NCBI GenBank assembly: GCA_963726125.1
Contig: CAVSBG010000006.1
Coordinates: forward strand, 682,001 to 746,000
Direction of reading: 5' to 3'
From: JAMXLO01 sp963726125
Lineage (GTDB): Bacteria > Pseudomonadota > Alphaproteobacteria > Acetobacterales > Acetobacteraceae
Length of the DNA stretch: 64,000 bases
The position numbers and the translations under genes were made by a program. This document shows, in pieces, positions 16,794 through 25,833 of this stretch. Each line of letters begins with the position of its first letter. Positions within the stretch are counted from its first letter, which is position 1. The notes under the pieces were generated by a model, which searched no databases, was not told the DNA's origin, and worked only from the letters and a program-made list of their open reading frames with translations.

Positions 16794-18203
16794 TCAGTGT
16801 CCCGCGTGGCTGCCGGAGAAATCCGGTGCCGCCAGCCCGGACTTTTCCAGCTGTCGCACCAGCGCCTGCTTCAGGCGTTCCAGTCCCGCCTCGGTGGACG
16901 CCTCGGCACGCGCCACCAACACGGCCTGTGTGTTGGACGCGCGCAACAACCACCAGCCGTCATCGGTCTGCACCCGCACGCCATCGATCTCCGACACCTT
17001 CGCCCCGTCGGCACGCAATCGGGCAGCGACCTCCTCGATCACCGCGAACTTACGCGTGTCGTCGCAATCGAAACGAATCTCCGGCGTGTTGATCACCTGC
17101 GGCAGCGCATCGCGGATCGCGGACAGCGGCTGATCTTCGCGTGCCAGCACGCCCAGCATGCGCACCGCTGCGTACAGCGCATCATCAAACCCGTACCACC
17201 GATCGGCGAAGAAGATGTGCCCCGACATTTCGCCGGCGAGCGGTGAACCGGTCTCCGCCATCTTCGCCTTGATCAGGCTGTGCCCGGTGCGCCACATCAG
17301 CGGATTGCCCCCAGCGCGCCCGATCTCGTTGAACAGCACCTGGCTCGCCTTCACGTCAGCAATGATCGTCGCGCCCGGATGCTCGCGCAGCACGTCACGC
17401 GCCAGCAACACCAGCATCTGATCGCCGAACAGGATGCGACCCTTGTCATCGACCAGCCCGATACGATCCGCATCGCCATCCAGAGCGATGCCGACATCGG
17501 CTCGGCGTGCCGCCACCTCTGCGATCAGCTGCGCCAGATTCGCCGGCACAGTCGGATCCGGATGATGCGCCGGGAACCTCCCGTCGATCTCCCCGTTCAG
17601 CACGATGTGTTCGCCCGGCAACCCGGCAACCAGCCGCTTGAGCACCTCGCCCGCGGCGCCGTTGCCGTTGTCCCACACCACCTTCAGCATTCGATCGCCG
17701 CCATCCCAGTCGGCGAGTACGCGAGCAATGTAATCGCCGGACACATCGACGTTGCGTTCCAGCGCGACCTGCTCCTCCTCGACATCGCCGGCCAGCCCGA
17801 TCTCTCCCAGGCGTTTGATGTCCTCGCCGAAGAATGGCTTGCCGCGCAGCATCATCTTGAAGCCATTGTAGTCAGCCGGATTGTGGCTGCCCGTGACCAT
17901 CACCGCGCCGTCGGTCTTCAACCTGGTGGACGCGTAATACAGCATCGGTGTGGGGCCGAGGCCGATACGTGTCGCCTCGATGCCGCTGGCGCCGAGACCT
18001 TCAACGAGCGCGGCTTCGAGTTGCGGGCTCGACAGACGGCCGTCATAGCCCACCGCAGCGGTGCGACCGCCCTGCCGCGCTATGATCGATCCAAAACAGC
18101 GGCCAATGGCGAAAGCGTCCACCGCCGACAGGGTTCGGCCGACGATGCCGCGGATATCGTACTCGCGCAGGGTGGTTGGATCGAACCGATGTTGAAATGT
18201 CAT
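16794..18203 (-). CDS. Phosphomannomutase/phosphoglucomutase
   Basis: Alpha-D-phosphohexomutase of the AlgC type, 469 residues from ATG 18203, interconverting hexose 6- and 1-phosphates for sugar-nucleotide synthesis in the cytosol. All four active-site motifs are present: catalytic serine loop TGSHNPADYNGFK (about residue 107), metal loop DGDADRIG (about 246), sugar loop GEMSGH (about 330) and phosphate loop RASNTQAVLVARAEA near the C-terminus. The start lies two bases after the galU stop, so the pair is one operon. A longer open frame upstream is only galU in another frame. Together they supply glucose-1-phosphate and UDP-glucose for exopolysaccharide or lipopolysaccharide. Confidence 0.94.
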   Translation of the reverse strand: MTFQHRFDPTTLREYDIRGIVGRTLSAVDAFAIGRCFGSIIARQGGRTAAVGYDGRLSSPQLEAALVEGLGASGIEATRIGLGPTPMLYYASTRLKTDGAVMVTGSHNPADYNGFKMMLRGKPFFGEDIKRLGEIGLAGDVEEEQVALERNVDVSGDYIARVLADWDGGDRMLKVVWDNGNGAAGEVLKRLVAGLPGEHIVLNGEIDGRFPAHHPDPTVPANLAQLIAEVAARRADVGIALDGDADRIGLVDDKGRILFGDQMLVLLARDVLREHPGATIIADVKASQVLFNEIGRAGGNPLMWRTGHSLIKAKMAETGSPLAGEMSGHIFFADRWYGFDDALYAAVRMLGVLAREDQPLSAIRDALPQVINTPEIRFDCDDTRKFAVIEEVAARLRADGAKVSEIDGVRVQTDDGWWLLRASNTQAVLVARAEASTEAGLERLKQALVRQLEKSGLAAPDFSGSHAGH

Positions 18204-18205
18204 GA

Positions 18206-19132
18206 TCAAACAGTCTTGCGCGCAACGGCGTCCACGAGGAAGTCCGGCGAGTTGACATACTGCCGCAGAAAAGCGCGCACGGCATCCGCCAGCTCGGGGC
18301 GCTTCAGCGCATAGGCGATCTGCGCTTCCAGGAAGCCAATCTTGTCCCCACAGTCGAAACGATGGCCTTCGTAGCGCAGGCCGTGGAATGGCTGGTTGCC
18401 GATCAGCTTCGCCATGCCATCCGTGAGTTGCACCTCGCCGCCGGCACCTCGCTCCATGCGCGCCAGATGGCCGATCACTTCCGGCATCAGGACATAGCGT
18501 CCGATGATGGAGAGATTGGAGGGCGCATCCTTGGGCGCCGGCTTCTCCACTAGCCCCTGCACTTCCACCAGGCGCCCGTCGTCCTTGCCGATGCGAAGAA
18601 TGCCGTAGCGGTTGGTCTGCTCGGGTGGCACCTCTGTCACCGCGACGACGTTGCCGCCGGTGTCGCGATACACATCGGCCAGCTGGCGCAGGCACGGCGT
18701 TTCCGCCAGCACCAGATCGTCCGGCAACATGACCGCGAACGGTTCGTCGCCGACGAATGCACGGGCGCACCAGACTGCATGACCCAGCCCCAGAGGCACC
18801 TGCTGCCGCATCGTGACAAGCGATCCCGGTTCCACGTGGGTGTCGCGCAATTGCTCCAGTGCGTCGGTCTTGTTGCGTTCCCGCAGCATCGCCTCCAATT
18901 CGAAGGCAACGTCGAAGTGTTCCACCAACGCCGTCTTGCCGCGGCCGGTGACCATGCAGAACTGCTCGATGCCGGCAGCACGTGCCTCCTCGATCGCGTA
19001 CTGGATCAGGGGCTTGTCGACCACCGGCAGCATCTCCTTCGCGGTGGCCTTGGTGGCAGGTAAGAATCGCGTGCCGAGCCCGGCAACAGGCAGCACGACT
19101 TTGCGCAATGGCTTGATCACGATGGCTCCCAT
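18206..19132 (-). CDS. galU: UTP-glucose-1-phosphate uridylyltransferase
   Basis: Nucleotidyltransferase making UDP-glucose from UTP and glucose-1-phosphate, 308 residues, normal length. The nucleotide-binding signature is GLGTRFLPATKATAKEMLPV with DKPLIQYAIEEA following. Further family features are the MLPDDLVL metal aspartate region (about residue 130) and the substrate lysine motif VEKPAP (about 190). Start either ATG 19132 or GTG 19120. First gene of a two-gene operon with phosphohexomutase downstream. Confidence 0.95.
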   Translation of the reverse strand: MGAIVIKPLRKVVLPVAGLGTRFLPATKATAKEMLPVVDKPLIQYAIEEARAAGIEQFCMVTGRGKTALVEHFDVAFELEAMLRERNKTDALEQLRDTHVEPGSLVTMRQQVPLGLGHAVWCARAFVGDEPFAVMLPDDLVLAETPCLRQLADVYRDTGGNVVAVTEVPPEQTNRYGILRIGKDDGRLVEVQGLVEKPAPKDAPSNLSIIGRYVLMPEVIGHLARMERGAGGEVQLTDGMAKLIGNQPFHGLRYEGHRFDCGDKIGFLEAQIAYALKRPELADAVRAFLRQYVNSPDFLVDAVARKTV

Positions 19133-19248
19133 TGATTTCCCGATCGGCCGGCGGCAGCGAACATGGCCGGCAGGCGGAAATGTGGCGTTAACGGCACATC
19201 TGGCGGTGACACGTGAAGGCGAGGCGTATCACGAAATCGCGCGAAACG

Positions 19249-19746
19249 TCATCCGGTACTACTGCCCTGCCGCAACAACACGTCGCGCGCCAGGTTGACG
19301 CGCGTGGCGACCCAGTCGGACCCACCGCTGTCAGGGTGGGCCGCGCGCATCAGGCGGTGGTGGGCGGCACGGATTTCCGCCTCAGTGGCGCCGGGACGCA
19401 GGCCGAGAACCTGGTAGGCCTCCTCCGCGGTCATGCCGCTTTGGCGGCGACGGGGAGGCGGCTGGCTCGATTGACCTCCGCCCCCCGGTTGCTGGCGCGG
19501 CTGCGGACCGATACCGGCGCGATAGGCCTTCCAGCGCTGCCAGATCAACGGGCCGAACATGGCCAATGCGCCAAGCGCGATGCCCTCGCGGCCGGTCAGG
19601 ATGAGCAGCAGTGCCAGACTGATGCCGGCCAGCGCCGCAATCCACGCGAGTAACGACTTGATCGTTGTGATGGAAGCGCGTTCGAACGCTCGCAACCCCC
19701 CGAGGAAGAGGAAAAGCGTGAACCCACCAAGGACGAGCCAGAGCAT
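19249..19746 (-). CDS. Membrane-anchored J-domain protein (DnaJ-like)
   Basis: A 165-residue protein with two N-terminal hydrophobic segments (about residues 1-17 and 30-62), a Gln/Pro/Gly-rich linker and a C-terminal J domain starting near residue 104 (MTAEEAYQVLGLRPGATEAEI). The HPD tripeptide needed to stimulate DnaK-type Hsp70s is present in AAHPDSGGSD. The layout resembles the Tim14/Pam18 group of membrane J proteins. It follows the hisD-like gene by 9 bases as the last gene of the Liv operon. The link to transport is probably positional rather than functional. Confidence 0.85.
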   Translation of the reverse strand: MLWLVLGGFTLFLFLGGLRAFERASITTIKSLLAWIAALAGISLALLLILTGREGIALGALAMFGPLIWQRWKAYRAGIGPQPRQQPGGGGQSSQPPPRRRQSGMTAEEAYQVLGLRPGATEAEIRAAHHRLMRAAHPDSGGSDWVATRVNLARDVLLRQGSSTG

Positions 19747-19755
19747 GATGCACTG

Positions 19756-21042
19756 TCAGGCGGTGTTGCGGCCGCCGTAGCGTCGGACGCGCAGATCTGC
19801 CTGCTCCTTATGGGCGGCGAAGTTCTCGATCGCGCAGAGCCGAGAGCAGTATTCGCCAATCATTGCTGTTGCCTCGGGAGTTACCTCCTGATAAGTTACC
19901 GTCTTCAGGAATTTTCCAACCCACAGTCCACCCGTGTAACGCGCCGCACGCTTTGTCGGCAGCGTGTGATTGGTACCGATGACTTTGTCGCCATACGCGA
20001 CGTTGGTTTCCTTGCCGAGGAACAACGCGCCGTAATTGGTCATTCGATCGAGGAACCAGCGAGGCTCGCGTGTCAGCACCTGAACGTGCTCGGACGCGAT
20101 GCGGTCGGCTTCGGCAACCATCTCCTCATCGGTGTCGCACAGGATGATCTGGCCGTGGTCACGCCACGCGGCTCCGGCGATATCGGCCGTTGCCAGCCGG
20201 GCAAGCTGGCGATCGATTTCCGCCGGCAGTTCGTCGGCGATCTTCGCTGATGTGGTCAGCAGGATTGCCGGTGACGTGGGCCCATGTTCGGCCTGGCCCA
20301 GCAGATCCGTGGCGCACATCTCCGCATCCGCGGTGTTGTCGGCGATGATCAGCGTCTCGGTCGGACCGGCGAGCAGGTCGATGCCGACGCGACCAAACAA
20401 TTGCCGTTTCGCCTCGGCGACGAATGCGTTCCCGGGACCAACCAACATGTCGACGGCGGGAATGCTGGACGTGCCGAGCGCCATCGCCGCCACAGCCTGA
20501 ATGCCGCCGAGCAGATAGATCTCATCCGCACCGCCCAGCGCCATCGCAGCGACGGTCGCCGCCGGCGGCACGCCATTCAGCGGCGGCGTGCAGGCGGCGA
20601 CACGCTTCACGCCGGCGACCTTCGCTGTCAGCACGCTCATGTGCGCAGACGCCACCATGGGATAGCGGCCCCCTGGTACATAACAGCCGACACTCGCGAC
20701 CGGGATGTTCTTATGGCCCAGTCGAACGCCGGGCAGCGTCTCCACCTCGACATCGCGCAATGCCGCCCGCTGCACCTCGGCAAAACGGCGGATCTGGGCC
20801 TGGGCAAACTTGATGTCCTCGATCACCTGCGCGGGCAGACTGTCTATCAGCGCCTGGATTTCCCCAGCGGACAGTCGGAAGCTCTTCGGCTCCCACTTGT
20901 CGAATTTCGCCGACAGCTCACGCACCGCCGCGTCGCCACGGCGGATCACGTCATCGAGGATAGCCTCGACCGTCTGGCGCACCTTGCGGTCGGCTTCGAA
21001 TTTCTCTGCGTCCGTCGCGCCACGCTTGATATTGCGGATCAT
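19756..21042 (-). CDS. Histidinol dehydrogenase family protein (catabolic paralogue)
   Basis: NAD-dependent zinc dehydrogenase of the HisD family, 428 residues. Zinc and catalytic residues are kept: the Gln and His in LGQAEHGP (about residues 250-255), the Glu-His pair in SEHVQVL (about 318), the Asp in YGDKVIGTNHTLPT and a histidine near the C-terminus. However, it lies inside an ABC importer operon, not with his genes, and the segment ARYTGGLWVGKFLKTVTYQEV differs from the SSGLSV-type sequence of biosynthetic HisD. Similar paralogues include the sulfopropanediol dehydrogenase HpsN. A catabolic alcohol-to-acid oxidation of the imported compound is therefore more likely than histidine biosynthesis; the substrate remains inference. 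Confidence 0.85.
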   Translation of the reverse strand: MIRNIKRGATDAEKFEADRKVRQTVEAILDDVIRRGDAAVRELSAKFDKWEPKSFRLSAGEIQALIDSLPAQVIEDIKFAQAQIRRFAEVQRAALRDVEVETLPGVRLGHKNIPVASVGCYVPGGRYPMVASAHMSVLTAKVAGVKRVAACTPPLNGVPPAATVAAMALGGADEIYLLGGIQAVAAMALGTSSIPAVDMLVGPGNAFVAEAKRQLFGRVGIDLLAGPTETLIIADNTADAEMCATDLLGQAEHGPTSPAILLTTSAKIADELPAEIDRQLARLATADIAGAAWRDHGQIILCDTDEEMVAEADRIASEHVQVLTREPRWFLDRMTNYGALFLGKETNVAYGDKVIGTNHTLPTKRAARYTGGLWVGKFLKTVTYQEVTPEATAMIGEYCSRLCAIENFAAHKEQADLRVRRYGGRNTA

Positions 21043-21057
21043 CGTGCGGCGATCCTG

Positions 21058-21792
21058 CTACGTCGGCAGCACCTCGTCCAGGTGCCACTCCTCGGCCGAT
21101 GCACCAGCCAGCGCCTGAATACGGTCCTCGTCGGCACCGAGTTCCGCCGCAGCGCCGGAGTAAACGATGTGGCCATTTTCCAGGACAAACGCATGGTCGG
21201 CAATCTCGAGCGCGACGCGCACATTCTGCTCGACCAGCAGGACCGACATGCCCTCATCGCGCATTTGGGCAACGATGCGAAAGACCTCCTTCACGATCAA
21301 CGGCGCAAGGCCCTGCGAAGGTTCGTCGAGGATCAGCAGCCGCGGGTTCAACAGCAAAGCGCGCGCTATCGACAGCATTTCCTGTTCGCCGCCGGAGAGT
21401 TGCCGACCGCGGTTCTGCTTGCGTTCAGCCAGGCGCGGGAACACCTGATAAACGCGAGGGATCGTCCATGACCCCGGCCGTTCGATCGGAACGTGCAGGT
21501 TCTCGTCAACTGTGAGGTTGGCGAAGATGCGGCGTCCCTCCGGCACAAAACCGACGCCCGACGCAGCAATCCGGAACGGCGGCAAGCGCGTGCAGTCCTT
21601 GCCGAAGATGCTGACGCTGCCGGTGCGCGCCGGCGTCAGGCCCACCAGGCTGCGCAGCGTGGTCGACTTGCCGGCACCATTGCGACCAAGTAACGTGGTG
21701 ATGCTGCCCTCAGCAACCGTCAAGCCGACATCGTGCAGGATGTGGCTCTTGCCGTAGTAGGTGTTGAGGCCCTGGGCTTCCAGCGCGTTCAT
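21058..21792 (-). CDS. livF: Branched-chain amino acid-type ABC transporter ATPase LivF
   Basis: Cytosolic ATPase, 244 residues, of the HAAT (hydrophobic amino acid) importer family. Walker A GRNGAGKST (about residue 36), signature LSGGEQEM (about 135), Walker B LLILDEPSQGLAP. The SQGLAP form is typical of LivF as opposed to LivG. It overlaps the livG stop by ATGA and is followed 15 bases later by the HisD paralogue. Works as a heterodimer with LivG on the LivH/LivM channel. Confidence 0.93.
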   Translation of the reverse strand: MNALEAQGLNTYYGKSHILHDVGLTVAEGSITTLLGRNGAGKSTTLRSLVGLTPARTGSVSIFGKDCTRLPPFRIAASGVGFVPEGRRIFANLTVDENLHVPIERPGSWTIPRVYQVFPRLAERKQNRGRQLSGGEQEMLSIARALLLNPRLLILDEPSQGLAPLIVKEVFRIVAQMRDEGMSVLLVEQNVRVALEIADHAFVLENGHIVYSGAAAELGADEDRIQALAGASAEEWHLDEVLPT

Positions 21793-22538
21793 TCGGCCTT
21801 CCCCAGATAGGCAGCCTGCACGTGAGGGTCCTCGGCGATCTGCTGCGGCGTACCGTCCGCAAGCGTGCGGCCCTCGGCCAGCACGGTGATGCGGTCCGCC
21901 AGGTTGAACACCACCCGCATGTCGTGTTCGATCAATACGATTGTATAGGCGCTATCACGATGCAGACGACGGATCAGGCCGGCGATCTGGTACGTCTCCT
22001 GCTCACCCATGCCGGCAGTCGGTTCGTCCAACAACAGAAGACGAGGCCGCAAGGCGAGTGCCATGGCAATCTCGGCGGCGCGTTGGTCACCATGCGACAG
22101 TTCGCCGACATGGCGATCGCCCTTCCCTGTCAACCCGACCTTCGCCAGGAGTTCGTCCACCTCGCGCATCACCCGCGTTGTTTCGGACTGGCTGACCCAC
22201 ATGTGCAGCCGGAAGCCATCGGCGGATTCTTGCGCGATCCGGACGTTCTCGCGCACTGAGAGTTCGGGAAAGATCTCAGTGATCTGGAACGTGCGCGCCA
22301 TGCCGCGGGCGACACGCGCGGTAACAGGTAGCCGGGTGACTGTCTCGCCATCGAACACAATGTCCCCCTTTGTCGGGGGAAAGAAACCGGAGATCATGTT
22401 GAAGAATGTCGTCTTCCCGGCACCGTTCGGCCCGATGATGGCGCGGAGTTCGCCATCCTCCACGTTCATCGACACGCCTTCCACCGCGACAAGTTCGCCG
22501 AAGTGTTTCGAGACGTCGCGGACCTCCAACAGGCTCAT
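21789..22538 (-). CDS. livG: Branched-chain amino acid-type ABC transporter ATPase LivG
   Basis: Second ATPase of the importer, 249 residues. Walker A GPNGAGKTT (about residue 36), signature LSHGDQRA (a common LivG variant of LSGGQ, about 146) and Walker B LLLLDEPTAGMG. It carries the longer middle helical insertion characteristic of LivG. Start and stop overlap livM and livF by four bases each, so all subunits are translationally coupled. Confidence 0.93.
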   Translation of the reverse strand: MSLLEVRDVSKHFGELVAVEGVSMNVEDGELRAIIGPNGAGKTTFFNMISGFFPPTKGDIVFDGETVTRLPVTARVARGMARTFQITEIFPELSVRENVRIAQESADGFRLHMWVSQSETTRVMREVDELLAKVGLTGKGDRHVGELSHGDQRAAEIAMALALRPRLLLLDEPTAGMGEQETYQIAGLIRRLHRDSAYTIVLIEHDMRVVFNLADRITVLAEGRTLADGTPQQIAEDPHVQAAYLGKAE

Positions 22539-23518
22539 GCGGCACCCCGTCGCTGCAGCATGCCCAGCAGACCACGTGGGAAGAATAGCACGACCAGGAC
22601 GAAGATCAGACCGATGAAGCTCATCCAGTTTACGGTCATCGAGGAGATGTAGTCCTGCAACACAACAAACACGGCTGCGCCGAGCAGCGGCCCCCAGAAG
22701 GCACGCATGCCACCCATAACTGTCATGATGACGATCTCACCGGACAGCGAATAGTGCAGTGCCATCGGATCGGCGAAGTTGTTGAGGAGCGCATAGAGCG
22801 AGCCTGCCAGCGCGGTGAAGAAGCAGGAGATCGAGAACGACAGCCAGATATGCCGCTCGATTGGAATGCCAAGGAACCGGGCGCGTCGTTCGTTCTCGCG
22901 TATAGCGACCAGTGTGCGGCCGAACGGCGAGCGGAGGATGAAGGCCATCAGCCCAACCGCGATCGCGAACACGAACAGCAGGAAATAGTAGAACGCGTTA
23001 GGGTTCGACGTGATATCGATCACGGCCACGCCAAGATCGAGCGGTGCCCGCACAAAGCCGCGCAGTCCGTCGTAGCCACCGGTCAGATCGTTCCAGCTGT
23101 ACGCGATGTAGAATGCCACCTGCCCAAACGCGACGGTGACCATTGCGAAATACACACCGCGACGGCGGACAATCAGCAGACCGAACAGCGTGCCGGCGAC
23201 ACCACCGAGCAGCGTGCCCAACAGCATTGCCAGAGGCGTGGAGGCCGCGAGGAATTTCAACGTCAGACCGGCACCGTAGGCACCCAGGCCAAAATACGCG
23301 GCATGACCGAAGCTCATCTGCCCGGTGAAGCCCAGCAGGATGTTGAAACCCATCGCGGCCAAGCCCAGCACGAGCACCCGACCGGCCAGCGCGGTGTAGC
23401 CACCAACAAGTGGCAGCCAAAATGGTGCAGTGAGGAGTATGGCCCAAATCACGATCAGCGGCAGCCAACGCAGCTCGGGGCGACGTCCAGCGCCGTCGGC
23501 GACCGTCGCGCTGTTCAT
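22535..23518 (-). CDS. livM: Branched-chain amino acid-type ABC transporter permease LivM
   Basis: Inner-membrane permease of 327 residues with about nine or ten hydrophobic helices. It shows the family features GFTGQMSFGHAAYFGLGAY (about residues 62-80), a GGYDGLRG-type loop and SLYALLNNFADP. It ends with the usual LFFPRGLLGML tail. Four-base overlaps with livH and livG. Pairs with LivH to form the translocation path. Confidence 0.92.
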   Translation of the reverse strand: MNSATVADGAGRRPELRWLPLIVIWAILLTAPFWLPLVGGYTALAGRVLVLGLAAMGFNILLGFTGQMSFGHAAYFGLGAYGAGLTLKFLAASTPLAMLLGTLLGGVAGTLFGLLIVRRRGVYFAMVTVAFGQVAFYIAYSWNDLTGGYDGLRGFVRAPLDLGVAVIDITSNPNAFYYFLLFVFAIAVGLMAFILRSPFGRTLVAIRENERRARFLGIPIERHIWLSFSISCFFTALAGSLYALLNNFADPMALHYSLSGEIVIMTVMGGMRAFWGPLLGAAVFVVLQDYISSMTVNWMSFIGLIFVLVVLFFPRGLLGMLQRRGAA

Positions 23519-24384
23519 GTGAGCATCCCTTCCTCACCCATCAGGCCGCGTGGTCTGAGTAGCAGCACAACGGCCATGATGACGTAGATCACGGCTTCAC
23601 TTGCTGACGGCCAGACGATCGTCGTGAGCGCCGCGGCGACGCCGATAAGCAAACCTCCGAGCAGGGTTCCAGTAAGACTGCCGACGCCACCAACGATGAT
23701 CGCGATGAAGCTGGGCATCAGCAGATCGTCGCCCATGTTTGGATTGAGGCCGATCTGACCTGCGGCAAGCACGCCGCTCAATCCGGCGAGCAGCGAGCCG
23801 AGTGCGAAGTTGAACGAGCGCAGCATACGAACGTTCACCCCGAGCGCGGCAACCGTTTCCAGGTCGAGCGTGCCAGCGCGAATGCGCACGCCGACGCGCG
23901 AGTAGCGCAGGAATGCGAACAATCCGACCACCGCAACGATCACCACAACGACCATGAAGATGCGGTACCAGGTGATGAAGAAAAGGTCAGGACTGATTGG
24001 CTGCGAAAGAATGTCCGGGATGCCGAGAGGCAAGCCGTTGGGTCCCCAGATGTAGCGGCACACATCCTGCAGGATGAATGCGAGACCGAATGTCAGCAGC
24101 AGACTGTACACGGGGTCACGGTTATAGACCCGCCGGATCATCAGTCGCTCGATGATAAAACCGAATACGGCAGTCAATAACGGTGAAACGATCAGCGCAC
24201 CCCAGAACCCAATGTAGGGCGTCAGCACGAAGGCCATGTAGCCGCCGAGGGCGAGGAAGTTGCCGTGCGCGAAGTTGATGACGTTGCTGAGATTGAGAAT
24301 CAGCGACAGCCCCAATGCCATCAGCACATAGAATGTGCCGATGATGAGACCGTTGGTGACGTTGAACAGTATGAGCTGAAGCAT
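23515..24384 (-). CDS. livH: Branched-chain amino acid-type ABC transporter permease LivH
   Basis: Inner-membrane permease of 289 residues with about eight helices. N-terminal LNLSNVINFAHGNFLALGGY (about residues 30-49) is the LivH hallmark, and VGGVGSLTGTLLGGLLIGV lies near residue 230. The gene follows the binding-protein gene after a 48-base gap that holds a C/G-rich palindrome, which may reduce transcription into the permease genes relative to the binding protein. Confidence 0.93.
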   Translation of the reverse strand: MLQLILFNVTNGLIIGTFYVLMALGLSLILNLSNVINFAHGNFLALGGYMAFVLTPYIGFWGALIVSPLLTAVFGFIIERLMIRRVYNRDPVYSLLLTFGLAFILQDVCRYIWGPNGLPLGIPDILSQPISPDLFFITWYRIFMVVVVIVAVVGLFAFLRYSRVGVRIRAGTLDLETVAALGVNVRMLRSFNFALGSLLAGLSGVLAAGQIGLNPNMGDDLLMPSFIAIIVGGVGSLTGTLLGGLLIGVAAALTTIVWPSASEAVIYVIMAVVLLLRPRGLMGEEGMLT

Positions 24385-24386
24385 TT

Positions 24387-24423
24387 GCCCCTCCCCCGCC
24401 CTCCCCCGCGAGGAGGGAGGGAG
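24387..24423. repeat. C/G-rich palindromic intergenic repeat, variant copy 2
   Basis: A run of CCCCTCCCCC-type blocks followed by GAGGAGGGAGGG can fold into a stem. It lies inside the Liv operon, between the binding-protein gene and livH. It resembles, but is less regular than, the copies at 15995, 39491 and 58351. It could act as an attenuating hairpin or mRNA-stability element. Confidence 0.55.
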
Positions 24424-24432
24424 AGACGTCCG

Positions 24433-25683
24433 TCAGGCCGGATGCGTCATCTTGCAGCCGGTATCAGCGACGGTCCCGGCCGCCTGCTCGCCTGGAACCA
24501 ACGCTTCGACCTTGAACACGTTGTCCGGATTCCCCTCGGGCGGATGCGCCTGGCCGACAAAGATGTTCGGCATCAATTGATGGTCCCCGGCGCGATAGAA
24601 AACCTTGCCCGGCTGCAATGCGACATCGGGTGGCAGCTCGAGGCCTTCCATCGCGACCGACAGCTTCGGCCCTTCCAGCGACTTCGCCTTGTCGGCGGCA
24701 AGCCGAACCGATTGGATTGCGACATAGCCGAACCAGTGACGCGCGCTGGGCGTCTTGCCAACCGCCTTACGAAAGTCGGCGACGAACTTCACCACCTCGG
24801 GGACGTTCGGCTGGTCCCACCACCACTCCATATCCCACCAGCCGGTCTGGGCATCCTTCGGCACCGACTTGATGCCTTCGAGTTCGAACAGCGCACCACC
24901 AAGGGCCATGTCCTTGTTCATGCCGAACTGCACGAACTGCTTCATGCAGTCGATCTGTGCGAGACCGCCCATATTGTTCAGCAGCACGTTCGGCTTGTAG
25001 CCCTTCGCCTTGATCAACGTGGCTGAGAACTCTGTCGTGTTGATCGGCAGCATGTCGCCTTCGAATTCGCCGCCTGCCTTCTTCAGATTCTTGACAAAGG
25101 CATCCTGCAGCGTGTGGCCATAGGCGTAATCGGGGGTAATGAAGAACCACTTCTTGCCGAATCGCTTGATCAGTTCCGGCGTGATCGCAGCAGCATCCAT
25201 CGAGGTGGTGTTGCAGATGCGGAAGACGTTCCACTTGCAATCAGTGCCCGTGATCGGATCGGTGTGACCGCCCGGAACGATGTGGAACACCTTCTTCTCG
25301 CTGGTCACCTGCGACATCGCATATGCGATGCCAGAATTTACGTCGCCGAATATCACGTCCACCTTGTCGCGGTCGATCAGCTTGCGGGTCTTCTGCACAC
25401 CGGTGCCGACGTCATTCGCGGAGTCCTCGACCAAGAGTTCCACTTGGCGTCCGAGGATGCCGCCCTTTTGGTTCACCACATCCACGGCATATTTGGCGCC
25501 CTCGACCTCGCTCTGCGCCAGGGCTGAGAGAATGCCGGTCAGCGGATCGACGAAGCCGATCTTAACAGGCGCTTCACCGCGCGCCTTGATAATGAAGGGC
25601 GAGGTCAACTGCATCGCACCGAGCGTGGCTCCGGATGCAAGTAGCGTGCGACGACCGATGCCGGAGGCAGTTCTGCTTTCCAT
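24433..25683 (-). CDS. Branched-chain amino acid-type ABC transporter binding protein
   Basis: Periplasmic type-I binding protein (Peripla_BP_6), 416 residues, first gene of the Liv operon. The N-terminus has a twin-arginine-like signal (GRRTLLASGATLGAMQL). The mature domain opens with VKIGFVDPLTGILSALAQSE and has GGILGRQVELLVEDSANDV, both standard for the family. A GGGAGAA ribosome site precedes ATG 25683. The ligand cannot be read from sequence; family members bind amino acids, amides, urea or aromatic acids. The HisD paralogue in the operon hints at an alcohol- or hydroxy-bearing compound. Confidence 0.9.
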   Translation of the reverse strand: MESRTASGIGRRTLLASGATLGAMQLTSPFIIKARGEAPVKIGFVDPLTGILSALAQSEVEGAKYAVDVVNQKGGILGRQVELLVEDSANDVGTGVQKTRKLIDRDKVDVIFGDVNSGIAYAMSQVTSEKKVFHIVPGGHTDPITGTDCKWNVFRICNTTSMDAAAITPELIKRFGKKWFFITPDYAYGHTLQDAFVKNLKKAGGEFEGDMLPINTTEFSATLIKAKGYKPNVLLNNMGGLAQIDCMKQFVQFGMNKDMALGGALFELEGIKSVPKDAQTGWWDMEWWWDQPNVPEVVKFVADFRKAVGKTPSARHWFGYVAIQSVRLAADKAKSLEGPKLSVAMEGLELPPDVALQPGKVFYRAGDHQLMPNIFVGQAHPPEGNPDNVFKVEALVPGEQAAGTVADTGCKMTHPA

Positions 25684-25833
25684 ACGTCTTCTCCCAGGCC
25701 GCGCGCGGCCGCTTATTGCTGTCCGCGCAGCTTGGCTGACGACGGGCGAGCGGAGTTCTGCCGGAATTTACGGCCCGGTCAACCCTGCCGGCCGCGTGAC
25801 GTGCCGGATGAACAGGTTTTAATCGTAACCGAT

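Noticed and set aside
19756..21042. Biosynthetic hisD assignment
   Set aside because: Catalytic residues fit, but the operon (Liv importer) and the divergent C-terminal segment argue for a catabolic paralogue; the symbol was therefore withheld.
20284..21471. 395-codon plus-strand frame opposite the hisD-like and livF genes
   Set aside because: Spans two conserved minus-strand genes and their gap; no domain or ribosome site.
24387..24423. Strong Rho-independent terminator inside the Liv operon
   Set aside because: The C/G-rich stem has no T-run on the transcribed strand and livH needs readthrough; listed as a repeat instead.
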